Shown: positions 1 to 11,207 of the stretch, piece after piece
Layout: every line of letters begins with the position of its first letter
How positions within the stretch are numbered: the stretch's first letter is position 1
From: Diatrype stigma
Taxonomy: Eukaryota > Ascomycota > Sordariomycetes > Xylariales > Diatrypaceae
Direction of reading: 5' to 3'
Length of the DNA: 64,000 nucleotides
Assembly: GCA_022225965.2 (NCBI GenBank)
Contig: JAKJXP020000124.1
Span: 53,168 to 117,167 of the forward strand
Made by a program: the position numbers and the translations under genes
The notes under the pieces: generated by a model
The model's database searches: none
The model's input: the letters and a program-made list of their open reading frames with translations, nothing else
What the model was told of the DNA's origin: nothing

Positions 1-2801
1 AAACTTCAGAATATCCTGCTCCAGAATGAATAATTTTGGCTTCCCGCTTACTTTGTGCTGTTGCTCCTCGGTTTTCTGGAGTCGTTTCATGTTTGTATGG
101 AAGATGTTCGTTGTCTCCGATAGGCCAAATCGTTTGTAGTGTAAGATTAGGTCTGTCAAACTTAGCATACTTCAAATAATCCCAAATCAGAAGACAATGA
201 TCCTCGCAAGATATAACGGCGATGAGATCTGTCCGAAGTACGTACGTATTCGTGACCCTAGAGCCGGATCAAGTTTCCCAATACGATTTGTAGTCAAGAA
301 AAGAATGCCATTATAGTATTCGAGGCGCCGTAGGAAAACTGCATTCGTATATTTTTAGACATATGGACCCCGGTGAAATACTTGCAACTTATGTGTGTGT
401 ACTTACTTGATACGATGCTTGCCGTCGTCTCGGTGCTGGCGTTTCTAGCCGATAGGAGGACATCAGCTTCATCCATCAGTAGTACGCATTGCCATAAATG
501 GGCCAGACGGAAAATTTCGGCCAACTGTTCCTCTATCGAAGACCCAGGGGTTCCAAGGCTACCGCAGGCGATAGTGAAGAGGGGTCTCCCGGTTGACTGT
601 GCAACCGTCTCAGCCGTTGCCGTCTTGCCAACCCCAGGTTCGCCGTGTAGTAATATCAAGAGTCCTCTTCCTTTACCCCTGATAAAATCCTGCGTTTGTA
701 GCAGTGCCTCGCCCTTGTCTTCTATAGTCTTTTCGATGTCATTCTTCCACAAGTGGGAGTGAACAGTTGCCTGGATCATTTTTTTATGCTCCTCTGGTAG
801 CTGTAATTGTCGAAATGCATCCCGCTGAACCGGGGCGGCTTCTAATCGATGACAATCGACAGCGACAAACTTTCTCAGCCTCAGTGCGTAGACAAAAACT
901 CTAGGGGGTAGTAGTGCCAGATACTCTCCTTCCGGTGGTTTGCAGATCCGAGAACCAGCCCGCATATAAGGGTCTTTCTCCAAAAGCATATGGGCTTCCA
1001 ACACATCGCAATCATCGTCGATAACAACAGACTCCCGTAGTTCTGAAAGCTGTTTTGAGCGGCTAGCATCCGACCATTCAATGATAGCATGCGAACTGTC
1101 TATCGTTTTGCTTGAGCTTTGTCGGTATAGCAAGGCTTCTTCGTCAGTGAATTCCGGTTGGTAATGCGGACAGGCATTGATAGCTTCTCGGAAGTCGACT
1201 ATGACGGCACCCTCAACATATTGAGTTCGCTGTTGCATTAGCCTCCATGGCTTTTCCGGGTCCATGATAGGGACACCTTCAGGGTCTGTGACAAAGGTCC
1301 AACCGTTGTAAAGTGCGTGAGCCTGTGACGCCCAGTAGACAAACTTTCGTCCCTGTTCTTGGTGAGATTCTAGTATTTCACTGGCGTCATGGACAAAGCG
1401 AAGAGGATAAATTTCGAGTTCCTTGATATTCTTCTCACCTTCGAAGTATTCAATATGAAAACTTCGCTCCACAGCTCCATAATTCATACCGTCAAAGTCT
1501 AGGTAGTAGCAGTCGGCCCTGAAGGATTCGTGATCACCCGTAGAATCTGCTGAAGGAGTAACTTCAGCCTCGGGGGTCTGTGTATAGCATAGCCGCCAGA
1601 CCTTTTGTTGCATCCATGATTGGTGCAACGTGTTTCTCCCCGTCTGCACGCTGAACTCTTTTTGCTCGGTTTCAGTCGCTTTGACAAGAGTCCTCGGAGG
1701 TATGTAGATAAAATCTCCAGGCCTGAAAAGGTACCATAGATCGTCAAATCGTATCTTTGACCCATTTGGAGTGTTCCCCTGGTGGAACAACCAGTATTGA
1801 GGTAAGAGTTGATCCTCAGCGAACCGAATATAGCACCGTAAGTCGTTCAAGGTAGCTTCATTCATGGAATGTATTGGCGTATCTGGGAAATCACTTGGTG
1901 GAGCTTGTTCTGAGGAGACATCTACAATGTGTTCGACGTTCGACCGACTGTAAAGTTCTCGCTTCGTTTCGTCTGGTGCTGGGATGATATCCTCTGAAGT
2001 TTTGTTATACGCTCTTGATTGCGACTCCAATTTCCGGAGTTCTTCCTTGAACATGTCGTGAAAATGAACCAGGTACTTGAAAGGTCGGACAAAGGTATGT
2101 GGCTTCGTGCCCCAGGCGTAACCGGTCACTCTCCTGAAGATTTCGAGCAATGGTCTAGACCGGATCCTGACCCGTTGAATCCATCGTGAGTGAGTCTCAA
2201 TTCTATGCACCCTAAGCGCTTGAGGGTTCTCAGATGATGCACCTCCCTTCCGTCGTTCAGTCTCGTTCACCACGTCTTTCCCAAGCTGATATCCTCCGAT
2301 CAATATCTCGATGATATGAGATCGGTCGTCTGGACCATACCTATTGACGAAGTGTTCCCAGTCGCACTCTCTGACTCCAGGCAGCAGCTGTTCCGACTTG
2401 CTGTCGGTGGGGTTATAATTGGTAGCGGTTTGTGCAGATTCAAGTGATACTTGATTGTTGGATTTCTCTCCTCCCTTCGTGGTGGAGCTGCTATTGTCAC
2501 TGGTGCCATCCCGGCCCTTTCCATCATGACTCTGAACCCGATTCTCAAGTCGATCTAGCAAGCTTTCGAGTCTGATGTAATAGCCTGCCGCCCGAGCCAT
2601 AGACTCTTGATACGGAACATTTATTTCTCCTACCTGGACATCAGCTGACTTTCCTGCTCGCTGGGGAGATTCGCTATTTGCAACTCCATTTTCTGTCGAG
2701 GCTGGAGACAGTTTGTCCTTGTCAACCACGGGTTTCGTGGAATGGTGCGGTACGTCTCCTGACGTGTGGACAGTAGTCAAGGGTTTGTATAAGTCAGACA
2801 T
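1..2801 (-). CDS. AAA+ ATPase with DUF7025-like N-terminal region (3' end beyond window)
   Basis: Large fungal AAA+ ATPase of unknown cellular role; members of this class are typically annotated as AAA family ATPases with an N-terminal DUF7025 region. Seen: a long polar N-terminus, a middle region with the DLWYLFRPGDF motif, then a P-loop GEPGVGKT near residue 718 and a Walker B LLMDEADV near residue 770. Exons on the minus strand are 2801-407, 338-246 and 152 to beyond position 1. Both introns are phase 1 with GT..AG ends. Splicing restores the conserved stretch FLRRLEYYNGILFLTTNR and then SRIHLILHYKRF, followed by a lid-like helix (NMKRLQKTEEQ). The gene is therefore intact as far as it can be seen, and about 100 or more C-terminal residues lie outside. 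It is divergent from the STAND-like gene at 3432. The ATPase call is firm; the substrate is unknown. Confidence 0.85.
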
Positions 2802-3431
2802 GATAAGAAGATAAATCAGTTCGCCTTTGTGTAAAAATCAGTATGCTAATGGATAAAGTCTTCAGCTCTTGAAATCACTTGCAAGATCTTCATATCTTCC
2901 AAGCCCAGGCTTTGGGTAATAAGTCACAAGGGACATGGTTGGTTACCATAATTAGCATCACACAAATCCGACGCTAAGCTTATACGGCTGTGTGTAATAC
3001 CACGTCATCCCCACCATACTTGATCGCGCCCGTAATGTAGGAAAGTCAGCTTGGAGCAATGTGACGGTATGTGTGTCTGTGGATGATAAGTGGCCTGTAG
3101 CCAATCACGTAAGTGGGAGAGCAAGTCCAAGCCTGTCATATACTTGCCTGAGGTGGTAACATAATGTATGGTTTGATGACCTGGCAGCTGCCTGGATCAT
3201 CCTGCAAGGGTTAGGCCGGGATCTGCGATCACTGGCTGAGGTTTCCATCTTAAAACTGTATGTTCAGCCAACGTGCATGTCATCCGGCTGGGCTTACCTT
3301 ACTGCGCCCCCTATCTAGGCTTCATATCCGAGAATCGCTATACGTAAGCGAGCGGTAGATCTATCACAGTTCGCCTTTTCACGTCCAAATAATCAGAACA
3401 TTCTATAAGTCTTGCAGACAAAAGCCTAACG
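2802..3431. promoter_or_regulatory. Divergent intergenic region between AAA ATPase and STAND-like gene
   Basis: This 630-base gap separates two divergent start codons, so it should hold both promoters. I see no convincing ORF, RNA gene or repeat in it, and no specific factor-binding site that I would defend. Confidence 0.4.
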
Positions 3432-5447
3432 ATGAGCAACCAGGAGCCGACCACAGCAGCGATGGATACTGGGGCCAATTCAATACCGAAGGCCGTTGAA
3501 GAAAGCTACAGGGCTCTTGAGGAAATCCTGGAGACATCCGAGGATTGTGAGGATGTTATGTTAGCCTTCAAGTATGAAGGCATATTATGGAATGACGTTT
3601 TAGAATCTATTCAAGATGCAAAGGAGGAGTACCACACGAGATCCGAAAAGAACAGGCCGCAAAATATGTACAATGTGCACAAAAACAAAGCCATAATCAT
3701 GACACTTCATTCCCTGACGGATATGATCCCAGACCAGGATGGGCTGAGTGTGATGCGAGGCGGCCTAAAACTCATATTTAAGGTAGGAAATACCACCCGA
3801 TATCTACGTAAGACCGTCGTTTAGGCTGATTTGTCAAGTAGTTGATACAAAAGCGAACGGAGAACCGAGACCAGATTCTCCGCACATTTGAAGACGTGCC
3901 TATGGTCTTTGCAAAGGCATGCGATGCCATCAAGACTCACCCTAACGACAAGGCCCTCCATGGTCATGTAAACAATTTGTTTACAGTCCTTATAGATGTG
4001 ACCCCAAAACTCATTGAAATTCTGTTGAGGCGGAGGCAAGGAAACTGTCAGTGGATTGGTGAAATGAACCCCCTTGAATGGAAACCCTACTAAACAATCC
4101 CAGGGGCCAGCAGACTGCTCAAACAACACCCGGAGCAGGATGCTTCGACGATCAATGATTGCCTAGACACCGTGACGAGGGCGTCTCGGAGAGTTACAGA
4201 CAGAGTGGACGTCCTTGTCGACAAGATTGTCACCAAAACTCTGGCAGAAACAAGGCTTGTCAGCGCGAAAATAGAAGCCACGCAGACAGATCTGCGAAGC
4301 ATGCATAAGAGCATATGCTCCATTCAGACAAGCCAAAAGAAAGTGCAGGGCATGATCATTAACGGTGAAGACAAGAGCACCAAGGACCTCGATGCCTTAG
4401 CCAGTGTCATCGACAGAAAGATCGAAAGTGCTACATCGAGACTGACGGCAGATCTGCGCATACTTCAGACCTTACTACAAACCACTCTCAGTGACAGTAC
4501 ACATCGCACACCGACGCACATAGCACCGCGCTGTAAGCTAGATAAGATTCCACAGGCGACATAGGCTAACATACCACACAGCAAATCACTGTGATGCAGA
4601 CCCATGCCAGGCAACAGCGTCTTTTGCCGACCTTTTCTTTTCAGTCGGATTGTCCGACCCGTCTTCCCTAGCTGCTGATATAGAAGAGGTCTTACGGGCA
4701 GGAAATAGAGTGAAGGGGATTGCCCGCGGCAAAGAGCTCCTAGTAAAGAAGAGATTTCGTTGCTGGGTGGAGGATATAAGGGGGCAGTCGGATATCCTGC
4801 TCGTCAACGGCCACTTGAGCGACCAGACGACAGGGAAGATATCTGCCCTTTCTGTCCTGGTAGCGCTCTTTTCCAGAGTGAAGAGTGCCCCGGGTGCGGT
4901 CACGCTGCACCATTTTTGCGGGTTGCACTCGCAGCAGGGCAATCCAGCCTCGGGACCGCGCGGATTAATGCAGAGCCTGGTTGCGCAGCTGATTCTCTAC
5001 CTACACCAACACCGACGCGGATCAGCACGGGTTTCCATCCTGAGCGAGGGGTTCCTGCAGGACGTCGCCCGACGCGAGATGGTCGCGCTCTGCCTCCTGT
5101 TCAGCCAACTGATGGCTCAACTGGACCGGAGTACCACGGTCTACTGCGTTATCGACAACGTATCCGAGTTCGAGACGTCGCTTGGTGGCTGGGGTCAAGA
5201 GATGGGCGAGGTCGTCGCCTTCCTGCAACACTTGGTCCACGACGACGCGCAGGACCGGGGCCCCGTCTTGAAAGTTCTGATGATTGCTTCGAATAGGAGC
5301 ATTCAGATCCACCGCCACATCCGCCCCGAGGACCAGGTTTGGCTCCATACAGGCAGTACCTTGTCTGATTCTGTTCAACAGCAGTCTTTTGAGCACGACT
5401 TTCAACGTGCTATGATATGCCAAGCTAGTCAGACCCATGTAGTCTAG
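3432..5447 (+). CDS. Fungal STAND/NACHT-related protein (Goodbye-like N-terminus)
   Basis: Four exons (3432-3782, 3842-4046, 4104-4532, 4582-5447) join in phase to 616 residues. The introns are 49-59 nt and have CTAAC-like branch sites. The N-terminal ~190 residues are helical and resemble the region that precedes NTPase domains in fungal STAND proteins. A coiled-coil-like stretch follows (about residues 190-320). The C-terminal part carries the motifs ILLVNGHL, FCGLH, GPRGLMQSL and VYCVIDNVSEFE, a pattern I recognise from fungal NTPase-like domains with a degenerate P-loop. No clear GxxxxGK[ST] is visible, so ATP binding is doubtful. No repeat domain follows, unlike full NLR-like receptors. 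Fungal proteins of this type are suspected to act in self/non-self recognition; that role is inferred here from family resemblance only. Confidence 0.65.
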
Positions 5448-5903
5448 ACCTATTACAAGGCCCCCTTATTCCATATTATAGTTCATAGTTCATGGTACTT
5501 AGGTGATAGCGTTCTTGACATCTTGTATTGGAGATCTTTGCAAAGACAACTATTTTCTACATTTTCATCTTTATTTGAAGCTTTAATATATTTAACCCCA
5601 GGTAATTAGACTGGAATGATGTTAGTTGAGTGCCCACTAGAAGGTGCGGCTAAGCCCGGGCCGCGTTATAGCGGCACGAAGCCTAACCCCACGTCTACTT
5701 CTATAACCCGCATACGCAGGGGGCGCATGAGGTCACCCTGACACATTCTACCCACTGCCCACTACTAGATCAGAGGGTCGGATAGTACAAGTGATCACTC
5801 CTGACCGAGTATTTGCTCTTGATCAGGTCAGGGCCGGCAGTCAAAACAACAACTGTTCACTAGGTGCTGAAGACAGATAATAACAGGGATAGTCACGCAT
5901 AGA
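5448..5903. other. Intergenic, no gene seen
   Basis: This gap holds the 3' region of the STAND-like gene and the promoter of the PBP-like gene. There is a short GC-rich patch near 5650-5690. I see no ORF or RNA gene that I can support. Confidence 0.4.
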
Positions 5904-6963
5904 ATGGCAGAGTCGCAACCACCGCTTCGCATCGGCTTCGTGCCGGAGCACTTCTCTACTCCGATTCACTTCGCGCAGAAGCACTTCGGTCTCACGGCCA
6001 CGCTGAAGTCGTTCCCGTCCGGATCGGGCCATATGATCACCGCCTTGCGATCCGGGGAGATCGATGTGGCCATCGGTCTCACCGAGGCCTGGGTTGCGGG
6101 GCTGGGCAAGGAAGACACCCCCGGCGATGGCGGCTACCGGATCGTAGGGAACTACGTTAAGACTCCCCTTTGTAAGCGCACGATACGTCCCGTCACTTTA
6201 TAACCATATGAACATATGCATATATCCGTCCAGCTATGATATTGTCTTGCCCACGCCGTACTTTCCGTTGTTTCTAATATCCATATCTCTAGGCTGGGCC
6301 ATTTCCACTGGCGCTAAGCGGCCCGAGATCGACTCCGTGTCCGCGCTCAAGGGCGCCAAGATCGGCATCTCGCGCTTCGGGTCCGGGAGCTACGTGATGG
6401 GGTACGTGCTCGCGAACCAGCAAGGTTGGCTGTCCACGTCTGCGCCGTCGTCCGCCGCGGAGCCGCCGTACTCGGAGTTCGCGGTGCTGCACGACTTCGC
6501 GCGGCTGCGGGCCGCCGTCAACGACGGCGCGGCCGACTTCTTCATGTGGGAGCACTTCACGTCGAAGCGGTACTACGACAGCGGGGAGATCCGGCGCGTG
6601 GGCGAGATCTACACGCCGTGGCCGAGCTGGCACATCGTGGCGTCGACCTCGCTCCTCGGCCAGGGTGGTCCCGACCAGAAGACGGACCCGAGGCTCCCCG
6701 ACGCCCTCGCCAAGCTCGACCAGGGCATCGCGTACTTCGACCAGCACCACGACGAGGCCGTGCAGTACATCAGCACGCACCTCGACTACTCCGAGGCGGA
6801 CGCGCGCGAGTGGCTCAAGACGGTCGAGTTCGCGCCCAAGACCGTGGGCGTTGATTTGGGGGTCGTGCAGAACTGCGTGGGCATCCTGAGGAAGGCCGGC
6901 GTGCTGGTCGAGGGGAAGGGCATGCAGCCCGAGGAGATGCTGGCTAAGGGCCTTGGTGCCTAG
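5904..6963 (+). CDS. Ca3427-like type-2 periplasmic-binding-fold protein
   Basis: Two exons, 5904-6171 and 6293-6963, joined by a phase-1 GTAAGC..CTAG intron, give 312 residues. The sequence reads like a bacterial solute-binding protein. It opens with PLRIGFVPEHFSTPIHFAQ, then SGSGHMITALRSGEIDVAIGLTEAW, and later LKGAKIGISRFGSGSYVMGYVLA and DFFMWEHFTSKRYYDSGEIRRVG. These are hallmarks of the NMT1/ThiY-like type-2 PBP fold, and the closest eukaryotic group I know is the Candida Ca3427-like family. No signal peptide or membrane segment is visible, so it is probably cytosolic; no transporter partner lies beside it. Its ligand is unknown. Exon 2 is strikingly GC-rich compared with the flanks. Confidence 0.8.
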
Positions 6964-7597
6964 AGTACCTAGTCTAGCAGACCGGGTAGTTTTCAGGGGG
7001 CGGGGCAAGGCCGTACGTTGTAAGAATGTAAATAACAGTAACAATGGCCAGCAGTGGTGTCATGAGATAAACGTAAATGTTTCGTTACGAAGTGATAGAT
7101 GCCTTAATTGACGGGGAGTGACTGCACAGTTACACGAGACATACATAAACCCAGCAATCATTGACGATGCATGGAATCCGTGGCAAGGTACAGGGTAGGT
7201 ACAGCTCAACCCCGTTGGACAGCGCCGATCCGGAGCTGAGAGTCCGGGGTGCGGAACAAAAGCCGCTAGGAAGGTACCGTAGCTAATTAATTGGCGGCCC
7301 CACACAAGCAACGTCGTCATTATCGACGCTATGATTGTGAAAAAGGGAAATCAACTGATCGATACCTACAAGGTACCAAGACATCAATTACTCCCTCCGG
7401 CTTGCTTGCTCGCCGTCTCAGCACATAGTTAGTATCTTGCTTATTTTTCCACAGCAAGAGGCGAGATTCTCTTACATAATCTTCTTCTATAATTTCATAC
7501 TCATATTACAAGACTCTTTAAATGTGCCTATCAACTCACCTACATAAGATATAAACGATATACGACCCCTCCTACGTACCCGCGATCCGTCCGTGCA
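6964..7597. other. Intergenic, no gene seen
   Basis: The 634 bases between two same-strand genes are AT-rich in the right half (7400-7560), with short T-rich and TATA-like stretches that fit a promoter for the downstream gene. No supported gene. Confidence 0.4.
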
Positions 7598-8590
7598 ATG
7601 TCGGCCGCCAGCGGCGCCTGGCGCCGCCGAACCGGGCCCTACAACTCCGCCCCCTCTTCCGGCAGCTTCTTCAGGAGCTTCTTCTCATCCGCTTCCGCTT
7701 CCGCTTCCGCTTCCACACCCCGAAACCCGCGACCATTATCACTGCAAGACGCCCACTTCCTCCGTCGTCGCAACCACTTCCCCCAAGCGCGCGCGCGAAC
7801 AGCCCGACGTTTCGAATCGACCGAGTCCTCCAAGTCCAACCCCAATCCCAACCCGAACCCAAACCCAAACCCAAACCCCAGCCCCAACGACAACAACCGC
7901 GCCCGACACCGCCTCAGCAGAATCCTGGACGGCGCGCTGCGCTGGACGCCGCGGCGGCTGCGGCCGTACGGGGAGCGGTTGCGGGCGGCGCCGGCCTCGC
8001 ACGTGGTCGCGTTCCTGTTCCTGCACGAGGCGACGGCGGTGGCGCCGCTGCTGGGGCTCGTGGCGCTCTTCAAGTGGGCCGGGTGGGTGCCGACGGCGGT
8101 GGTGCTGGGCCCCTGGGCCGAGTGGGCGCAGGAGGGCCTGAAGACGTACGGGGCGTACTTCCGCCGGAAGGGGTGGTTTGGCCTCGGGGGCGAGGGGGAT
8201 GCGGCGGGGAGGGGCGAGGTGGCGCTGGAGGGGAGGTTGGACGAGGAGGTCGCTGCTGAGGCTGGTAGGAAGAGTGGTGGTGGTGGTGGGAGGGCGTGGT
8301 GGGGAGGGAGGAAGCAGCATCACGAGGAAGAAGAGGGCTCTGCGGATGATGGCGATGATGGGGTGGGCGTGGGTGGGATAAGCCATCGCAAGAAGGCCTG
8401 GCATAAGGTCAAGGAGGCCGTCACGCTGGGTAACTTGGAGTCGGGTTACAATACGGGCATCCAGATCGCCGCGGCTTACACTATCACGAAGATGTTGTTT
8501 CCGGTAAGGATTGCTTTCAGCATCTGGGCGACTCCTTGGGGCGCTCGGCTCATCTCGACTACGTGGAGAGCTATGCGGGGCAAGTCATAG
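7598..8590 (+). CDS. Mitochondrial membrane protein, FLILI/MRX11-like
   Basis: Single-exon gene of 330 residues. The N-terminus is rich in Arg, Ser and Ala with few acidic residues, as in a mitochondrial presequence, and includes SASASAS and an (NP)n run encoded by AACCCA-like hexamers at 7838-7890. A conserved core follows: ASHVVAFLFLHEATAVAPLLGL, a membrane-like segment, then WVPTAVVLG and YGAYFRRKGWFG. This matches my memory of the fungal FLILI family that contains yeast Mrx11, a mitochondrial protein linked to the mitochondrial expression machinery. Another hydrophobic stretch lies near the C-terminus (IQIAAAYTITKMLFPVRI). The FAM210/DUF1279 family is an alternative assignment. Between the two conserved parts is a Gly/Glu-rich low-complexity insert. 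An earlier out-of-frame ATG at 7593 is ignored. Confidence 0.65.
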   Translation: MSAASGAWRRRTGPYNSAPSSGSFFRSFFSSASASASASTPRNPRPLSLQDAHFLRRRNHFPQARARTARRFESTESSKSNPNPNPNPNPNPNPSPNDNNRARHRLSRILDGALRWTPRRLRPYGERLRAAPASHVVAFLFLHEATAVAPLLGLVALFKWAGWVPTAVVLGPWAEWAQEGLKTYGAYFRRKGWFGLGGEGDAAGRGEVALEGRLDEEVAAEAGRKSGGGGGRAWWGGRKQHHEEEEGSADDGDDGVGVGGISHRKKAWHKVKEAVTLGNLESGYNTGIQIAAAYTITKMLFPVRIAFSIWATPWGARLISTTWRAMRGKS

Positions 8591-8936
8591 TATATAACAA
8601 CATGAATAAGTATAGATGGCCAGACCTATCTATAAGGATACCCGTAGAATCCTAGTCACTCATGAACCAAATATGCAGCATTAGGTCAGCTTCTACCCTG
8701 TTTACTGCAAAAGCAATGATTGTTACTACATGCTAGTATACTTCAGTTGTCTACGCATTGTGGATCTGACGGGCAATTTGTGACCCTGAACTTTGGAAGT
8801 GTGTGGCTCATTTTGTCTACGGGTTTATCTTTTTGAAGTATCGAAGACGTTAGCCTGTAAGCTCCCCTACATGTTTAGGTTTCCTAGACCATGGATTTTG
8901 TTTGTTTTGCGACTGGATTGCTTGCTAAGAATGCAA
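8591..8936. other. Convergent 3' intergenic region
   Basis: About 350 bases between the convergent 3' ends of the mitochondrial protein gene and the NDK gene; it should hold both 3' UTRs. No gene seen. Confidence 0.4.
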
Positions 8937-9827
8937 TTACGGCTTCTCGTAGATCCAAGGGGCAGCGGCGCTCTTCCAGGAGAGGACCTCCTCCTCCTTG
9001 AACCAAAGAGCGATCTCCTTCTTGGCGTTCTCGACGCTGTCGGAACCGTGGCAGACGTTTCGGCCGACATCGATGGCGAAGTCACCCTGTTCTGGGGGTT
9101 AGCAAGTCCTCCTAAGCGATTTCGACCAGCAGCTATGACTCGAATATTAAGAGGGTTCGAGAGAATACTTACACGGATGGTGCCAGGGGCAGAGGCGAGA
9201 GGGTTGGTAGCACCGAGGAGAGCTAGAGAGCAAAGTAGTTAGAATCAGCCAAATTATGACAAGTCTGGGGCGTAGAGTTTCCACATACTTCGGCCAGTCT
9301 TGACGGCATCACGGCCTTCCCAGACCATAGCGCAGATGGGGCCGCTGTTCATGTCTATGATATTTGTTAGTTTGAGAAGGTTGAGTGTTCAATCGGCGGT
9401 ATAACGTACACTCGACAAGGCCGGCGAAGAAAGGCTTGTCCTTCAGATCAGCGTCTATGGTGAGAAGTATAGTCAGTATGCATATAGATCAATCAAGAGT
9501 GATAGCCATAGTAATAGAGTCTTACAGTGGGCTTCGAGGTGGGCCTTGCCGGGGGCAGTCAGCTTGATGGCGACAAGCTTGTAGCTATGGAGAATAATTA
9601 GCAACTCATACGAAGCAAAACTGAGCCATTGGGAGGAGGCCCGGGTGGAACAGAAGGGGACTCACCCTCGGTTCTCGAAGCGGGAGACGATGGGGCCAAC
9701 GAGTCCACGCTGGACGCCATCAGGCTTGATAGCAATGAAGCTACATTTCATAAGTAAGCTTTGTCCCTATACCGATATCGATCCTAATTGTATATGTTCA
9801 AAGTACGTACGTCTGCTCGGTAGACAT
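8937..9827 (-). CDS. ndk1: Nucleoside diphosphate kinase
   Basis: This kinase transfers the gamma phosphate from ATP to other NDPs through a phosphohistidine. Seven exons (9827-9811, 9740-9666, 9584-9526, 9454-9410, 9354-9289, 9222-9173, 9086-8937) join to 153 residues, the usual length for the family. Visible landmarks are [15 protein letters not shown], the core [35 protein letters not shown] and the active-site [10 protein letters not shown] with His117. The C-terminus WIYEKP is typical. All introns are GT..AG with correct phase. The first exon holds only six codons. The open frame continues upstream of this ATG for 144 codons, which is described separately. Confidence 0.96.
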
Positions 9828-10259
9828 CTTGGGTTCTGAATTTCGTTCTTCCGCTTTTTCGGGGGTTGAAGTTGTAGTGGTTGTAAGGATGGGGGGAAGA
9901 ATTAAATCTTCAGGTGGCGTAGATGGAGTAGATGAGGAGAAGAGGCCGGTTATAGCGCTCTTGTAGATTTGGTAATCGTGTTTGACGCTACGTGTGAAAT
10001 TCCAACCGAGACGATCGTGAATCTGCCAGGGGAGGAGAAAGAGCAGGAAAAAAGCAGACCAGGCGACGATAAAAAGATAAAGGGCGGGGTGCTTGTGATG
10101 GCGGCCGTGGCCATGGCGGGGTTGCTGCTGCCCAGTGGTCGTGGTTCCAGAAGCTCCAGTGGCTCTAGAACCTGGACCTGCGGCGCCGTCGAATTTGGTG
10201 GCTTTTGCACTGTGCTGCCGCCCCCTGAATCCCTCCGGAGCACCGTATGTTTTATCCAT
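9828..10259 (-). other. In-frame upstream extension of the NDK first exon with a membrane segment
   Basis: From an ATG at 10259 the frame stays open for 144 codons straight into the NDK start at 9827. The translated stretch is Gly/Thr/His-rich at first. It then has a strongly hydrophobic run (LYLFIVAWSAFFLLFLLPW, about residues 59-77) followed by a polar linker rich in Thr, Pro and Glu. If translated it would give a 297-residue, membrane-anchored NDK. It could equally be 5' UTR that happens to be open, or part of another transcript. I recognise no family in it. The cytosolic 153-residue form is the safe annotation. Confidence 0.4.
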
Positions 10260-11207
10260 CTCGCATACCCGCCCACTGTCGGCCTGTAGGGGAAGTTCCG
10301 TAAGTAGGTAGGTAGGTACGTACGATCTGGTAGATCAAAGCTGCATGTGCTGTAAGGTCAACTTTTCTCCAGTACTTTTACTGTTACTTACCTCAGGGCT
10401 CTCAAAAGTTCCGCCAATCTGCATGCAAGCCCAAGTTGACAGACCTAATTCCACAAACTCCACAGCTTTCACACAACACGAACAGATTTGGGGACTGGCT
10501 GGAACAATTAGATCAGAGCGGTTTGCGTAGAAAAGTACAAGACATCAGATATTGAATTGAAGCCGGGTATCTTATGGAAATTCTTCTTTGGTGCAAAACA
10601 AAACAGATTGAGAATTGCCTTGGAAGTTGTATACCTAAGGCAGGGGAGGCAGGCAGTTGCAGAAGCGTGTAGCTCCAGCTTCACTTTACCCTGAAATATG
10701 TGGCTGATCAGATCGAATTTCCGAATGTTTGTCTGTATGTAGTATGTACGAAGTATGTTGGTTCAGTTCAGGGGTTTGATGCCCCAACGCCCTGACGCCG
10801 GCTGGTTGTGTCAGTTGCTAACTTGCTGCCACTATGCCACAGCGGGGACCCAAGGATCTCTGTGAATCTGCAATTGGTCTCCGGAACTTCACGCTTTCCT
10901 ACTTCAGGCCAGCTCAATCGACCAAAAAAGACACTTATCATCACACCCAAACCATTACATACGGGAAACCACCAAGCTTGCAACCTGGAAAGTGGAAAGT
11001 GGTCAAGCATAGTCAAGCATAGTCAACCATAGCCCAATTGCTATTCGTGCACACGAAGCAATTGGTGAAATCAGGTCCATGCAAATGACCTCCTCCTTCA
11101 ACTTGATATTTAAGCTTGAATGATCTTGTCATATAGCGTTCCTATCTTCCTTCTACCTCCCATTTCCCACTTCCGCTTCGGCGGTCTGAGCTATCACTGC
11201 CACTAAG
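10260..11207. promoter_or_regulatory. Divergent promoter region of NDK and glucosidase II
   Basis: About 950 bases between divergent genes. It includes a run of TAGGTAGGTAGGTACGTACG at 10306-10325 and a short repeat of GTCAAGCATA near 11003-11022. No supported gene; the ORFs here are short and low in coding character. Confidence 0.4.

Noticed and set aside
1..266. A second open frame on the minus strand at the left edge that reads a little like a WD40 unit
   Set aside because: A phase-1 intron (245-153) joins the AAA frame to a lid-like segment that fits the ATPase family better; the other frame lies in this intron and in an overlapping shadow.
7639..8404. Long minus-strand frames opposite the mitochondrial protein gene
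   Set aside because: GC-rich shadow frames with Arg/Pro-rich translation; the plus strand holds a recognisable family.
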